Below are positions 1 to 9,815 of a stretch of DNA of 64,000 nt, one piece after another. The notes beneath the pieces were generated by a model that was not told the origin of the DNA, did no database searches, and was given only the letters and a program-made list of their open reading frames with translations. A program made the translations under genes and the position numbers. This DNA is from Bin87 sp963668585 (GTDB lineage Bacteria > Chloroflexota > Dehalococcoidia > Lucifugimonadales > UBA3495): contig OY764869.1 in the NCBI GenBank assembly GCA_963668585.1, positions 744,001 to 808,000 of the forward strand. The letters are read 5' to 3'. The number at the start of each line of letters is the position of its first letter. The first letter of the stretch is position 1.

Positions 1-118
1 CCTTACATTACCATTGCCGCATTGGCGCGATCCTGCCCGCGAATAAGCGGTGATGCAAGGAGCGCAGCAAGGTTCCAAGCATTGAAGTGGTAGGCCGTTG
101 AAAACGGGGTGGTAGGGC

Positions 119-874
119 ATGATCAAACTCAATATCACGATGCCTTCGGGCGCGCAGGTATCCATTGAAGCCGACGATAAAGACCTGGTGCGCGAGGTCC
201 TGTACTCGGCAATGCCCCACCTGAACGGCAATGGCCACCAAATCAACGGCGAGTTCGAAATTTCCGGGCCCGAACCCGCAGCCCACTCCAACGGAACCCA
301 CACCAACGGGCACTCCGCCGCGTCCGTTCAGCCCGTCAACGGGGCCGACCCAACGCACGATGCGATTCCGGGAACCGCCAACGGCAACTACTCCGCCACC
401 CCGGCCGCCACGATGACGCCCACCGTTGATCGGCAAGCCGCTCCGGCAGAACCGACCCCACCGGCAGCCCCCGCCGCTCCGGCGCCCGCGCCGGCCCCCG
501 CCCCCATCCCCGCCTTCACTCCGTCCACGCCCGACGAGCACGAGTACATCGCATTCTGCCAGCGGGTCAACCCCCTGGGGGATATGCGGCGTGTGGTGGT
601 GGCAGCCGAAGCCGCCGACCGGCATCTGGGTGTGCGCAGCGTGGACCCCGACGAACTCGACCGCCTGTTCACCCTGGCCGGCTGGCCCATTCCGCACAGC
701 TTCGTACAGACTCTGCGCAATGCCGCCCGCACCAAGTTCCGTTGGCTCGAACGCATCCCCGGGCAGCCCGGACACTACCGCGTCACCGACACCGGACGCA
801 GCATCGTCCTGGGCGAAAACAGCCCCGCCCGCAGGAACCCGCCGGCCGAACCCGACTCCGACCCCCAGGCCTGA
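119..874 (+). CDS. Protein of unknown function with Pro/Ala-rich linker
   Basis: 251 residues. Three parts are visible. Residues 1-35 look like a compact beta-hairpin plus helix (MIKLNITMPSGAQ start). Residues 50-135 are a low-complexity Asn/Gly/Thr then Pro/Ala-rich linker, with a run of alternating Ala-Pro near 118-129. Residues 138-232 form a folded, mostly helical segment rich in charged residues that ends in a winged-helix-like stretch (FRWLERIPGQPGHYRVTDTG). I do not recognise the family. The linker suggests two tethered domains. It lies upstream of the addB-like gene, separated by a repeat-rich spacer, and is probably a separate transcription unit. The coding call rests on length, codon bias and a plausible ATG; function is unknown. 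Confidence 0.7.
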   Translation: MIKLNITMPSGAQVSIEADDKDLVREVLYSAMPHLNGNGHQINGEFEISGPEPAAHSNGTHTNGHSAASVQPVNGADPTHDAIPGTANGNYSATPAATMTPTVDRQAAPAEPTPPAAPAAPAPAPAPAPIPAFTPSTPDEHEYIAFCQRVNPLGDMRRVVVAAEAADRHLGVRSVDPDELDRLFTLAGWPIPHSFVQTLRNAARTKFRWLERIPGQPGHYRVTDTGRSIVLGENSPARRNPPAEPDSDPQA

Positions 875-952
875 ATCCGCGACCGTTCGCTCCCCGTTGA
901 CCTGTCTGCCTCTGGTGGGCCGCCGCACGCCTCCGGCAAACGCGCAACGTGG

Positions 953-972
953 GGGCGACGCATGCGTCGCCC
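953..972. repeat. Perfect 20-bp palindrome in spacer
   Basis: The sequence GGGCGACGCATGCGTCGCCC is its own reverse complement. It lies in the 266-bp spacer between the first gene and addB, next to a copy of the dispersed repeat. No adjacent U-tract is present, so it is more likely a repetitive palindrome than an intrinsic terminator. Confidence 0.7.
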
Positions 973-1026
973 TGCCCGATCAACGCGCGCGGCGGATTTG
1001 AAACTCTCCCTCGCCCCCAACCCTCC

Positions 1027-1088
1027 AGTCCGCTCGTCCTTCGACAGGCTCAGGATGAGCGGACGGTCAGCAGCCAATCGTTTTCTGG
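1027..1088 (+). repeat. Dispersed palindromic repeat, copy 1
   Basis: Contains GTCCGCTCGTCCT, a short TCGACAGGCTC loop, then AGGATGAGCGGAC, so it can fold into a hairpin. The 3' flank (GGTCAGCAGCCAATCGTTTTCTGG) resembles the tail seen in other copies. Related copies lie near 35666, 49820, 49890, 52664 and 57598. It occupies most of the spacer before the addB-like gene. Confidence 0.75.
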
Positions 1089-1140
1089 TACGCTATGACT
1101 CATCCATGCACGCGCCCGGAGACCTCGCAGACCTGATTAC

Positions 1141-4100
1141 ATGAGCACACAAGCCGTCACCGCAGAATCCCAAAACGCCAGCCGATTGATCATGGGCCGG
1201 CAGTCACCGGAGTTGAACCAGGCGCTGTGGCGTCTGGTGGAACGCGAGAAGGCCGGCGACGTCCTCGCCCCTGTGACCGTCATCGCTCCCAACCAATATG
1301 CCAACCTGAGCCTGCGCCAGGAACTGGGCCGCGCGGGCTTTGGCAACGTCCGGTTCATGGTGATGCCCAGACTGTCAGAGTTGCTCGGCGCAGCCCTGCT
1401 GGAACGTCAGGGTCGCAAGCCGCTCACCTCGGTTCTGGAAACGCTGATGCTGCGCCAGACGCTTGCGGAAACCACCGGCCCGCTGGCGCGCGTGGGTCAG
1501 CATCCCAGCACCCAGATCAGCGTGCGCGGCGTATTCACCCAGTTGCGAAACTCCGACGACCAGGTGCGAACCACCCTGGCCACTCGCCCGGGGGTGGTGG
1601 GCGACGTGGTGCGGATGTACGACGCGTTTCGCGCGCGGGCCGGCGACTCGTGGTTCGATTCCCAGGATCTGGCGGCCGCAGCAGCGGAGGCGGTGGAGCA
1701 GGATGAGGCGCCGGGGCTGGACGATCTGGGGCTGATCGTCTTCCACCTGCTGCGGGACGCGACCCCGGCCGAGGCCAGGCTGATCGAGTCCCTGGCGGCG
1801 AAGAACCGGGCCGCCGCGCTCCTCGGGATCACCGGCGATGAGGTGGCGGACGAACCCACCCAAGCCCTGGCCTCCAGGCTGCAGCCCGTGATGGGAACGC
1901 CAATCGGACTCGACGGCGATGGTGATGGCGATGGCGATGGCGACGAACCACCGATTCTGCCCGCCCACGCGGAACTGCACATCGCGCCCAACGCCCACGA
2001 GGAACTGCGATGGGTGATACGGCAGATCGTCGATGAAATGGAGCGGAACGGCACGCCGCTGCACCGCATGGCCGTGCTCTACCGCATGGCGAACCCCTAC
2101 GCCGCGCTGATCCGCGACGAACTGCGCATGGCCGGCATCCCCATGGCGGGCCCGGACCGGGAGACTCTGGCCAACACCGCCGCCGGCCGAACTCTGCAAG
2201 GCCTGCTGGCCCTGTCGGAAGGCCGCTTCCAGAGATCAGAGGTGATGCAGTGGCTGAACGGGTGTCCCGTGCGTCCCCGGAGCGGCGTCAGCCGGGACCT
2301 GAACCCCAGCCACTGGGATTCCATCACCCGGAAGGCCGGCATTGTCGGAGGACTGGAGCAATGGCGGCATCGGCTTGGCGCTCATGCGCGTCGGTTGGTC
2401 AATGAAGCCGACCGGCGGGAACAGGCCGGCGAGATCAGCGTCGCCCGCGCTCGCGGAATGCGGGCCGAAGCGCAGTCCGCCAACAGCATACTGGCCTTCA
2501 TTGAGAAACTGGTGGAGGATCTGAAGCCGCCACAGGACGGCAGTTCCTGGCGCGATTTCGCGGATTGGGCCCGGCGTCTGCTCGACGAGTACCTGGCCGA
2601 CGACATCATTGACGCCGAAAGCGCGGCCCGGGACTCCATCCACAGGTCGCTGGACGAATTCAACGCCGCGGACAGCGCCGGCAGCCCGGCCTCTGCGGAC
2701 GCCTTCCGGGAGATGGTCAACGACTCGCTGCAGTCGCCTTTCGGCCATCTCGGCCCGACGGGACAGGGGGTGTTCGTGTCCCCATTTGCGTCGGCGGCCG
2801 GCATGAACTTCGACGCCGTGTGGATGGTGGGTATGATCGAAGGGGCCGTGCCGCCGGCCGGCCGGCCAGACCCCCTGTTGACCGCACAGGAATGGCGGGA
2901 CGCCGGCGGCCATGACCGGGGACGCTGGAGGATGTCGGACGAACGCTATCAATACCTGTCGGTGGTGTCGGGATCCGCGCGGCGCACGCTGTCCTACCCG
3001 GTCACCCACGCCGCTTCGCAGCGGGAGGCCTACCCCTCCCGGTGGTTCCTGGAACAGGCCTCGGCGTTGGAAGGCCGCCCGGTCCACACCAGCGATCTGG
3101 CGAGCCTGAGAACCCGCGCCTGGCTCACCGCCGACGATTCCGCCGAGAGCGCCATGAACAACGCCGCCGCAAACTCCCTGGCCGACGAGCATGATTATCG
3201 GCTGAAACGACTGCTGCAATGGCGCCAGACCGGCGGCCGTCTCCCTGCTCACCCGTTCGCGGCCGGCGGCCCGTTGGCCGGCGCGATAAACCTCGGATTC
3301 AGCCGCGCCCGGGACGACCTGACCGAGTTCGACGGCAATCTGTCATCCCTGGCCGCATCCGATCGGTTCAGCGTGGGATTGCGTCAGGCGCCAATCTCCC
3401 CCACCGGCCTCGAATCGTGGGCGACGTGCCCCTACCGTTACTTCCTGGGCAGCGTCCTGCGTCTCCGCGCGCTGGACAACCCGGAGGAAACCGTGGCCAT
3501 CAGCGCGCTGGATCGGGGCTCGCTGCTGCACGAAATCCTCGAATCCTTCATGAGCGAAAGTATCCGGCTCAACGCGCTGCCGCCGCCCGGCGAGGGCTGG
3601 GGCCCCGACGGCCGGGAACGGTTGATGCGTATCGCCGATGCGCTGTTTGACAGCGCCGAAAGCCAGGGCCTGACCGGCAAGCGCCTGCTCTGGCAGATGG
3701 ACAAGGAGGCAATGCGCTCGGACCTGGAAACCTTCCTTGAGGAAGACGCCAGGCTCCGCGCCGAGCATGGCACCTCCAGCATCGCGGTGGAGGCCGCCTT
3801 CGGCTTCGGCGGCGACACGGCCCAGGTGGCCGACGATGCCACCGACATCCGTTTTCGCGGGTCCATCGACCGGGTGGATGTCAGCGCCGACGGGTCTTCA
3901 GCGCTGGTTATCGATTACAAGACCGGCTCCGCATCACCCTTCCAGGGGCTTGAGGATGACGTGATTGACCGGGGGCGTCGCCTCCAGTTGGGCGTCTATT
4001 CGCTGGCGGCCAGGGAACTGTTCCCCAACGCGACCCGGTTCGCCGCGGCCTACTGGTTCACCACCAACCGGGGCGGGTTCAGGTTCGCCCCCGCTGACCA

Positions 4101-4356
4101 CTTCGACATCGCCGATGACGCCACCGCCGCCAGGTTCAGGGAAGGCGTGTCCGGTATCGTTTCGGGCATCAACGCTGGCCTGTTCCCAGCGAACCCGGGG
4201 CCGCCCGACCGTGGCAGCCCGGCCAACTGCCGGTTCTGCGACTTCGACCCGGTTTGCCCGTCGCGTCGCGGCGACCTTTGGAACCGCAAGAAATCCGACC
4301 CGGCCCTGTCGGCCTACCTGGAACTGACGGAAGTCTCGGACGACACTGAACAATGA
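1141..4356 (+). CDS. addB: AddB-like subunit: inactivated helicase with C-terminal PD-(D/E)XK nuclease
   Basis: 1071 residues. The protein aligns in architecture with AddB/RexB-type proteins that work with AddA in double-strand break end resection. The N-terminal helicase-like part lacks a usable Walker A (MGRQSPELNQ where GxxGxGK is expected), as in the inactivated helicase fold of AddB. The C-terminal nuclease shows GSIDRVD and VIDYKTG around residues 905-922. Four cysteines are placed as in the Fe-S AddB nucleases: one in ATCPYRYFLG near 763, then CRFC and PVC near 1030-1039. An Asp-Gly repeat near residues 258-268 comes from a GGCGAT microsatellite. The stop overlaps the next start by 4 bases, so the two subunits are translationally coupled. 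The exact orthology (AddB or a Chloroflexi-specific equivalent) is inferred. Confidence 0.85.
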   Translation: MSTQAVTAESQNASRLIMGRQSPELNQALWRLVEREKAGDVLAPVTVIAPNQYANLSLRQELGRAGFGNVRFMVMPRLSELLGAALLERQGRKPLTSVLETLMLRQTLAETTGPLARVGQHPSTQISVRGVFTQLRNSDDQVRTTLATRPGVVGDVVRMYDAFRARAGDSWFDSQDLAAAAAEAVEQDEAPGLDDLGLIVFHLLRDATPAEARLIESLAAKNRAAALLGITGDEVADEPTQALASRLQPVMGTPIGLDGDGDGDGDGDEPPILPAHAELHIAPNAHEELRWVIRQIVDEMERNGTPLHRMAVLYRMANPYAALIRDELRMAGIPMAGPDRETLANTAAGRTLQGLLALSEGRFQRSEVMQWLNGCPVRPRSGVSRDLNPSHWDSITRKAGIVGGLEQWRHRLGAHARRLVNEADRREQAGEISVARARGMRAEAQSANSILAFIEKLVEDLKPPQDGSSWRDFADWARRLLDEYLADDIIDAESAARDSIHRSLDEFNAADSAGSPASADAFREMVNDSLQSPFGHLGPTGQGVFVSPFASAAGMNFDAVWMVGMIEGAVPPAGRPDPLLTAQEWRDAGGHDRGRWRMSDERYQYLSVVSGSARRTLSYPVTHAASQREAYPSRWFLEQASALEGRPVHTSDLASLRTRAWLTADDSAESAMNNAAANSLADEHDYRLKRLLQWRQTGGRLPAHPFAAGGPLAGAINLGFSRARDDLTEFDGNLSSLAASDRFSVGLRQAPISPTGLESWATCPYRYFLGSVLRLRALDNPEETVAISALDRGSLLHEILESFMSESIRLNALPPPGEGWGPDGRERLMRIADALFDSAESQGLTGKRLLWQMDKEAMRSDLETFLEEDARLRAEHGTSSIAVEAAFGFGGDTAQVADDATDIRFRGSIDRVDVSADGSSALVIDYKTGSASPFQGLEDDVIDRGRRLQLGVYSLAARELFPNATRFAAAYWFTTNRGGFRFAPADHFDIADDATAARFREGVSGIVSGINAGLFPANPGPPDRGSPANCRFCDFDPVCPSRRGDLWNRKKSDPALSAYLELTEVSDDTEQ

Positions 4357-7300
4357 CCCTACCATCCACCACCCCGGAGGCCCCGGCCAACCCCTTCATT
4401 CTCGCCGACACTGAGGCCAGGCGCATCATCAGCGGCGACCTTGACGCCACGCTTTTCGTGGAAGCCAGCGCGGGAACCGGCAAGACCACCAGCCTGGTGC
4501 AGCGGGTGGTCAACCTGGTTGCGTCCGGCAGCGCGACCCTGAACCGCATCGCCGCCATCACCTTCACCGAGGCCGCCGCTGCGGAACTGCGCGACCGCGT
4601 GCGGGCCGGGCTGGAATTGGCATCGATTGACGCAAAGCTCAGCGAGATCGAGCGCGACCGGTGCCGTGAGGGCATCACCGATCTGGACCAGGCCGACATT
4701 TGCACCCTGCACTCCTTCGCCGGCGGACTGCTGCGGGAGCGTCCCCTGGAAGCCGGCCTGCCGCCGGGCTTCGACACCAGCGACGAAATCATCTCCGGCA
4801 TACGGTTCAACGAAGAGTGGACCGACTGGCTGGATCGCCATCTGGACGGCGAAACGGACCTGGGCGCGCATCTGGCGCTGGCCCTCACCATGGGCATATC
4901 CGTAGCCCACATGAAGACCATCGCCGAGGAACTTCATGAAAACTACGGCGACCTCGAAGGCGTGAACTTTGAGAAAGTCGCATACCCCTCATCGCAGGCA
5001 GCCGGGGCTATCGTTGACGCCATGACCGAACTGGAAAGGCTGTGCAGTTTCTCCAAACTGGGCGACGGCGACGTGCTGTATGACCATGTGCAGACCCGGC
5101 TGGGAGCCATACGCCGCTTGAGGGACGTGCCCCCCGGATCCGCCGCATCCTACCGCCTCCTGCTCCGGGTTCTGCCCATCAGGCAGGGACGCGGACGCCA
5201 GGGAGACTGGAACACCGACCCCGACAGCGGGCAGAATGCCTGCAAGGTTCTCAAAGACCTTCTCGCCGATCTGGACCAGCAGGCCTTTGCCGAAATCGCC
5301 CAGGCGCGTCAGGCCTGCTTCATGTCCATCATTGAGAGTCTGCGGGGTTTTGCAACCGATTACGCACGCAAACGGCGCGATGAGGGCAGGGCGGAGTTTC
5401 ACGACCTGCTGGTGTGGGCCAGGGAGTTGATCCGGGACAACCTGGAAGTGCGCGACCACTTCCGCCGCAGGTACACGCACCTCCTCATCGATGAGGCGCA
5501 GGACACCGACCCCATCCAGGCCGAGATCGCCATGCTCCTGGCGGAGTCCTTCGCGGAGGCAGACGCCGACGGGCAGCGCGCCGCCGAATGGCATCAGATC
5601 GAACCCGAGCCGGGCAAACTGTTTGTGGTCGGCGACCCCAAGCAGTCCATCTACCGCTTCCGACGCGCCGACGTCGAGCAGATGCTGGCGTTGCAGGAAC
5701 GGCTGGAACGGGCCGGCGGCCGCACCGTCAAACTCACGCAGAATTTCCGCTCCCAATCGCCGGTGGTTGAGTGGGTCAACCGCGTGTTTGAACTGTGGAT
5801 GGCGGATGCTCCGGACGACGCCGACGGTAACGGCAGTCAGCAGGCAAGCTATGACGCAATGTCCCCCCGGTGGCAGGCGGATACCGAGAGCGGCCTCGGG
5901 CCACGGGTCTGGGCGCTGAGCGACGAAGTCGTAGGCGAACGCATCGACCCCATCCGGGAACGCGAAGGCGACGAGATCGGCAACCTGCTGCGCCAGATGG
6001 CAGCGGACGATGAACCGTGGCAAACGCTGGACCGTGAAGCCAGCGAAACTGCAGGGCGGGAGATCTATCGCCCCGTCAGGTATTCCGACATCTGCATCCT
6101 GATCCCCCGCCGCACTGGGCTGGCGCACCTGGAACGCGGGTTGGAGGAGTGGAACATCCCCTACCGGCTGGAGAGCGCCTCGCTGGTGTTTGAAACCCAG
6201 GAAATCCGCGACCTGCTGAACTGCCTCCGGGCGATTGACAACCCCGCCGACCAGGTGGCCACGGTGGCCGCGCTGCGTTCGGCCGCCTTCGGTTGCAGCG
6301 ACGCGGATCTGGTTCGGCACCTGGACGCCGGCGGCCAGTTGGACTACCTCGTCCAATCGGGAACCACCGGGGCCGATCCCGCGCGCAATGCCCTGGCCGT
6401 CCTCAACGAGTTCCACCGCGCCCGCGTGTGGGAAACGCCGCAGACGCTCATCGAAGGCTTCATCCGCGAGCGGATGTTGATGGAAGCGGCCACCGGGGAG
6501 CGCCGGATGCGGGAACAATGGCGGCGTTACCGATTCCTGGTGGAACAGGCCGCCCGTTTCACCAACGCCGGCGGCGGACCACTCTCGGCCTTCCTCGGCT
6601 GGGTGGACGACCAGATCAACGAACGCGCGCGCGTGACCGAGAACCCGGTGCCCGAATCCGACGAGGACACCGTCAGGGTGATGACCATTCATGGCGCCAA
6701 GGGGCTGGAGTTCCCGGTGGTAATCCTCACCGGCATCAACTCCGGTTCCTCTCCGTCCGCCAGCGCGGTCCTCTTCGACCGCAGCGCCGGCAGGGTGGAG
6801 GTTGGCGTCGGCCCTCGGGACACGCGTTTCGCCACCGCCGGCTACGAGGAACTCGTCCAACTGGACAATCGGCGGTCGGCGGAGGAACAGGTGCGCCTGA
6901 TGTACGTCGCCACCACCAGGGCCAGGGATCACCTTGTCCTCAGCATGCGCCGACCGGAGCGAGGCGGGAAGTCAATGGCCCACGCGATTGCCGGGTACCT
7001 GGAAGACCAGCCGCATCTGTGGGAACCCGTTCAACTCAGACCCATGCCCCGAAACGCGCCATCGGGCCCGCCGCCAGCAGCCGACGACGAATCAGGCGCC
7101 GCCGACGTACATTCGGTGGCGGCGTTTGAAGCGTGGCAATCCCAGCGGAAAGCCGTGCTGGCAACCCAGGGCCGTCCATCCTTCGTGGCCGCCACCGCAT
7201 TGTCGCGCCACGTCGAGGACGACAAGCCCGAACCGACCACGCCCGAACCGTGGCGGAGGGGCCGCGCCGGAACTTCCATCGGCCGGGCCGTCCACGCGGT

Positions 7301-7802
7301 GCTGCAATCCATTGACCTCGCCACCGGTGACGACGTTGAACACCGGGCCAGCGCGCAGGCGGTGGCCGAAAGCGTGCCCGACCGGGAGGCTGAAATTGCC
7401 CGCCTCGTCCGCGTCGCGCTGGACAGCGACGTGGTGGGCCGCGCCGTGGCGTCCCGCCGCGTGTGGCGCGAGGTTCCGGTGGCCGTGCCGCTGGGCGACG
7501 GTTCCCTGCACGGGTTCGTTGACCTGCTGTTTGAGGAGGTTGACGGCCTGGTGGTGGTTGACTACAAGACCGACTCGGTGAGCGCCGCCGATCTGTCCGA
7601 TGCGGAGAACCGTTACCGATTGCAGGGTGGCGCTTACGCCTTTGCCATTGAGCAGATCACCGGCAAGCCCGTCAAAGAGATGATTTTCCTCTACCTCCAG
7701 CCCAACAGCGCGAAGGTTCTGCCCGACCTGCGCGGCGCGATTGCAGAGGCGCAGGCGGCGGCACGGTCGCTGCTGGCGGCGCAAGCGTCCGGGGATGCGT
7801 GA
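4353..7802 (+). CDS. addA: AddA-like UvrD/PcrA-family helicase-nuclease
   Basis: 1149 residues, superfamily 1A DNA helicase with C-terminal nuclease, the catalytic partner of the preceding AddB-like protein in recombinational repair. Walker A is ASAGTGKTTS near residue 40. Walker B is DEAQDTDPIQ near 380. Other helicase motifs are GDPKQSIYRFRRAD, LTQNFRS, MTIHGAKGLEFPVV near 776 and MYVATTRARDHLVLS near 850. The nuclease domain at the end has GFVDLL and VVVDYKTDS near 1054-1074, the PD-(D/E)XK signature. The ATG lies inside the stop of addB (ATGA). The gene is complete and ends about 90 bases before the convergent amidohydrolase. Confidence 0.9.
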   Translation: MTLPSTTPEAPANPFILADTEARRIISGDLDATLFVEASAGTGKTTSLVQRVVNLVASGSATLNRIAAITFTEAAAAELRDRVRAGLELASIDAKLSEIERDRCREGITDLDQADICTLHSFAGGLLRERPLEAGLPPGFDTSDEIISGIRFNEEWTDWLDRHLDGETDLGAHLALALTMGISVAHMKTIAEELHENYGDLEGVNFEKVAYPSSQAAGAIVDAMTELERLCSFSKLGDGDVLYDHVQTRLGAIRRLRDVPPGSAASYRLLLRVLPIRQGRGRQGDWNTDPDSGQNACKVLKDLLADLDQQAFAEIAQARQACFMSIIESLRGFATDYARKRRDEGRAEFHDLLVWARELIRDNLEVRDHFRRRYTHLLIDEAQDTDPIQAEIAMLLAESFAEADADGQRAAEWHQIEPEPGKLFVVGDPKQSIYRFRRADVEQMLALQERLERAGGRTVKLTQNFRSQSPVVEWVNRVFELWMADAPDDADGNGSQQASYDAMSPRWQADTESGLGPRVWALSDEVVGERIDPIREREGDEIGNLLRQMAADDEPWQTLDREASETAGREIYRPVRYSDICILIPRRTGLAHLERGLEEWNIPYRLESASLVFETQEIRDLLNCLRAIDNPADQVATVAALRSAAFGCSDADLVRHLDAGGQLDYLVQSGTTGADPARNALAVLNEFHRARVWETPQTLIEGFIRERMLMEAATGERRMREQWRRYRFLVEQAARFTNAGGGPLSAFLGWVDDQINERARVTENPVPESDEDTVRVMTIHGAKGLEFPVVILTGINSGSSPSASAVLFDRSAGRVEVGVGPRDTRFATAGYEELVQLDNRRSAEEQVRLMYVATTRARDHLVLSMRRPERGGKSMAHAIAGYLEDQPHLWEPVQLRPMPRNAPSGPPPAADDESGAADVHSVAAFEAWQSQRKAVLATQGRPSFVAATALSRHVEDDKPEPTTPEPWRRGRAGTSIGRAVHAVLQSIDLATGDDVEHRASAQAVAESVPDREAEIARLVRVALDSDVVGRAVASRRVWREVPVAVPLGDGSLHGFVDLLFEEVDGLVVVDYKTDSVSAADLSDAENRYRLQGGAYAFAIEQITGKPVKEMIFLYLQPNSAKVLPDLRGAIAEAQAAARSLLAAQASGDA

Positions 7803-7889
7803 GGGCAAGTCGGCGCGATTCCTTCGCCCCACTGGTCGGGAACGCTGGGAGCATCCAGGGTTCGCTCTTCTTTCCCGGCGCGTCCCCCT

Positions 7890-9440
7890 TCAGGAGCGGG
7901 CGTTGTATGCCGTGAAGGCGGCCATATCCTGCGGAACCGTGCCGCTGTGGAACCGTCGCAGATGGGGTTCCACCAGCGCGGCCAACTCCCGCCGCTCAAC
8001 TTCCCGGTCTGACAGGGGCCGGTCCAGAGCGGCCCTGATTTCCGCGAACAGTGCATCCTTGTCCACCCTGGTCAGTTGCCGGTCTTGGAGCACCACTTCA
8101 CCGTCCACCAGCACGGTGTCAACGTCGATGCCCCGTCCCCGGTGCACCAGTGCGTCCACCACGGGCACGCGCGGGTCCAGATACGGTTCCTCGATATTCC
8201 GCACGTCCACCAGGGTCATGTCCGCCCGTTTGCCCGGTTCCAGCGTTCCGATGCGGTCCCCGAACCAACTTGCGTAGGCCCCGTTGACCGTCGCCATCTC
8301 CAGGACCTGGTGCGACGTGGGCGGTTCCAGGTCCATCCCGGGCACGCGGTGAATCTTTAGCACGAGCCGCATTTCCTGGAACAGGTCCTTGTCGTCGTTC
8401 AGGCCGGCCTCGTCGCTGCCGATGGCAACCTTGATGCCTGCCGCCAGGATGCGGCCCATGGGAGCAATGCCGCTCTGCAGCCGCAGGTTGGAACTGGCGT
8501 TGTGGCAGATGTTGGCGCCGGTGGCGGCCATCAGCCTCAGGTCCTCCTCGGTTGCCCAGACGCTGTGGCCGCAGGTCACCTCGGGCCCCAGGAATCCCAA
8601 GTCGTGGAGATGCTGCAACGGGGTCTTGCCGTAGGCTGTGTGGCCGTACAGTTTCTGGTACACCGTCTCCTGCAGGTGTATGTGTATTCCGGTGCTGTGG
8701 CGTCCCGCCAGTTCCTTCAGGGCGGTGAGCAACTCGTCGGAGCAGCGATGCACGTTGCTGGGAGCCACGGTGACCTGTACCCGTTCGTACTGGTTGTTGC
8801 CGTATTTGCGGCAAATGTCTTCCAGGACCGGCATTATCTCGGCCACGGGCCAGTAGCCGGGGGCCATGAAGGAGCGGTACCGTTCCGCCAGGTCGGGTGG
8901 CATTTGGGCGGCAAAATCAGATTCGCCGCCGCCGGCGCCGGCCACCATCGAGTTCTGATCCACCACCGACGGCGCGTAGGAAACTCTCATTCCCGATGCC
9001 TGGTAGGCGCCCACCACCTTGTCGGCAATCTCCAGGCTCACCGGCCCGTAACCCCGGCCGGGCGAATGGATGGCCTGCACCGTGGTGGTGCCGGTCTCAA
9101 TCATCTGCACCGCGCCGTAAAGTTGGTCCAGGTAGGGATCGATCGCCCTGACGCCGATGCGCGCCAGGCTCCACAATTCCAGCGGCAGGTCGGGCGCGCC
9201 CATCTGAAACGGGGTGAGGCCGACGTGGAAGTGGTCATTGACCAGCCCCGGCATGACGATGTGATTGCCGGAACCTATCACCTCGGCGTCGGGATGCCGG
9301 CGGCTGAGTTCCCGGTAGTCTCCCACCGCTTCAATCACCCCGTCCCGCTGCAGCACCGCCCCGTCGGCGACCACCTCCGCCGCATTGGGGCCGGTGACCT
9401 TGCAGACGACGTGCTTCCCCCGTACCAGAGATAGTGTCAT
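7890..9440 (-). CDS. Amidohydrolase of the TrzA/AtzA-type superfamily
   Basis: 516 residues. Metal-dependent hydrolase with the amidohydrolase TIM barrel. Visible metal ligands are HFH in VNDHFHVG, His in GIHIHLQET, His in TCGHSVW and Asp in IGSDEAG, an arrangement typical of the AtzA/TrzN/cytosine-deaminase-like branch that usually removes amino or chloro groups from heterocycles. The substrate cannot be read from sequence. The start was chosen at MTLSLVRG because an AGGGAGG ribosome binding site lies six bases upstream; the open frame extends further 5' but without a good site. It is transcribed away from urtA, with a 375-base divergent intergenic region between them. Confidence 0.85.
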   Translation of the reverse strand: MTLSLVRGKHVVCKVTGPNAAEVVADGAVLQRDGVIEAVGDYRELSRRHPDAEVIGSGNHIVMPGLVNDHFHVGLTPFQMGAPDLPLELWSLARIGVRAIDPYLDQLYGAVQMIETGTTTVQAIHSPGRGYGPVSLEIADKVVGAYQASGMRVSYAPSVVDQNSMVAGAGGGESDFAAQMPPDLAERYRSFMAPGYWPVAEIMPVLEDICRKYGNNQYERVQVTVAPSNVHRCSDELLTALKELAGRHSTGIHIHLQETVYQKLYGHTAYGKTPLQHLHDLGFLGPEVTCGHSVWATEEDLRLMAATGANICHNASSNLRLQSGIAPMGRILAAGIKVAIGSDEAGLNDDKDLFQEMRLVLKIHRVPGMDLEPPTSHQVLEMATVNGAYASWFGDRIGTLEPGKRADMTLVDVRNIEEPYLDPRVPVVDALVHRGRGIDVDTVLVDGEVVLQDRQLTRVDKDALFAEIRAALDRPLSDREVERRELAALVEPHLRRFHSGTVPQDMAAFTAYNARS

Positions 9441-9815
9441 GGTCGCCTCCCTGGGTGAACGTGGCCGCGACACCGCGAACGTGTCGCGTAGTTCTGCCCG
9501 TTGATTGGGGTTTCCCACTCCGCATTCTACACATTTTCGACGGACGTACCGGGGTGAGTACCGACCCCGCGGTGTGGCCGTTCCCCTCGCCGCGCGGCGC
9601 CGCGATGGCTGCCGTCGTTTACCCGCCGGTTACGAGCGCGCAACACACCCGTTACCAACGGGCAATGTGAAAGTCACATATTTTCAATGCGCTGTTAACA
9701 CGACCCCCCTATCGTGAAAAAAACGATACGGCGCGAACCATCCCCGCTGGTCGTTTGCATGAATTGTCGGCGTGTCGCCGTTGACGGATTTATCTCACAG
9801 GAGGAAACAACAGCA
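9441..9815. other. Divergent control region between amidohydrolase and urtA
   Basis: A 375-base gene-free stretch. It holds a palindrome (listed separately), an A/T-rich segment near 9676-9690 and an imperfect stem TATCGT / ACGATA at 9710-9728 with a purine loop. The promoter of the urea cluster must lie here, but I see no convincing -35/-10 pair. Confidence 0.5.
9665..9679. promoter_or_regulatory. Palindromic operator candidate upstream of urtA
   Basis: ATGTGA and TCACAT flank a 3-base AAG centre. Half-sites of TGTGA type are used by Crp/Fnr-family regulators, though those usually have a 6-base spacer. Its place 137 bases before urtA suggests control of the urea/nitrogen cluster. This is a prediction only. 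Confidence 0.35.

Noticed and set aside
4989..6932. 647-residue antisense frame inside addA
   Set aside because: It lies opposite a clear helicase gene; the sense strand has all helicase motifs.
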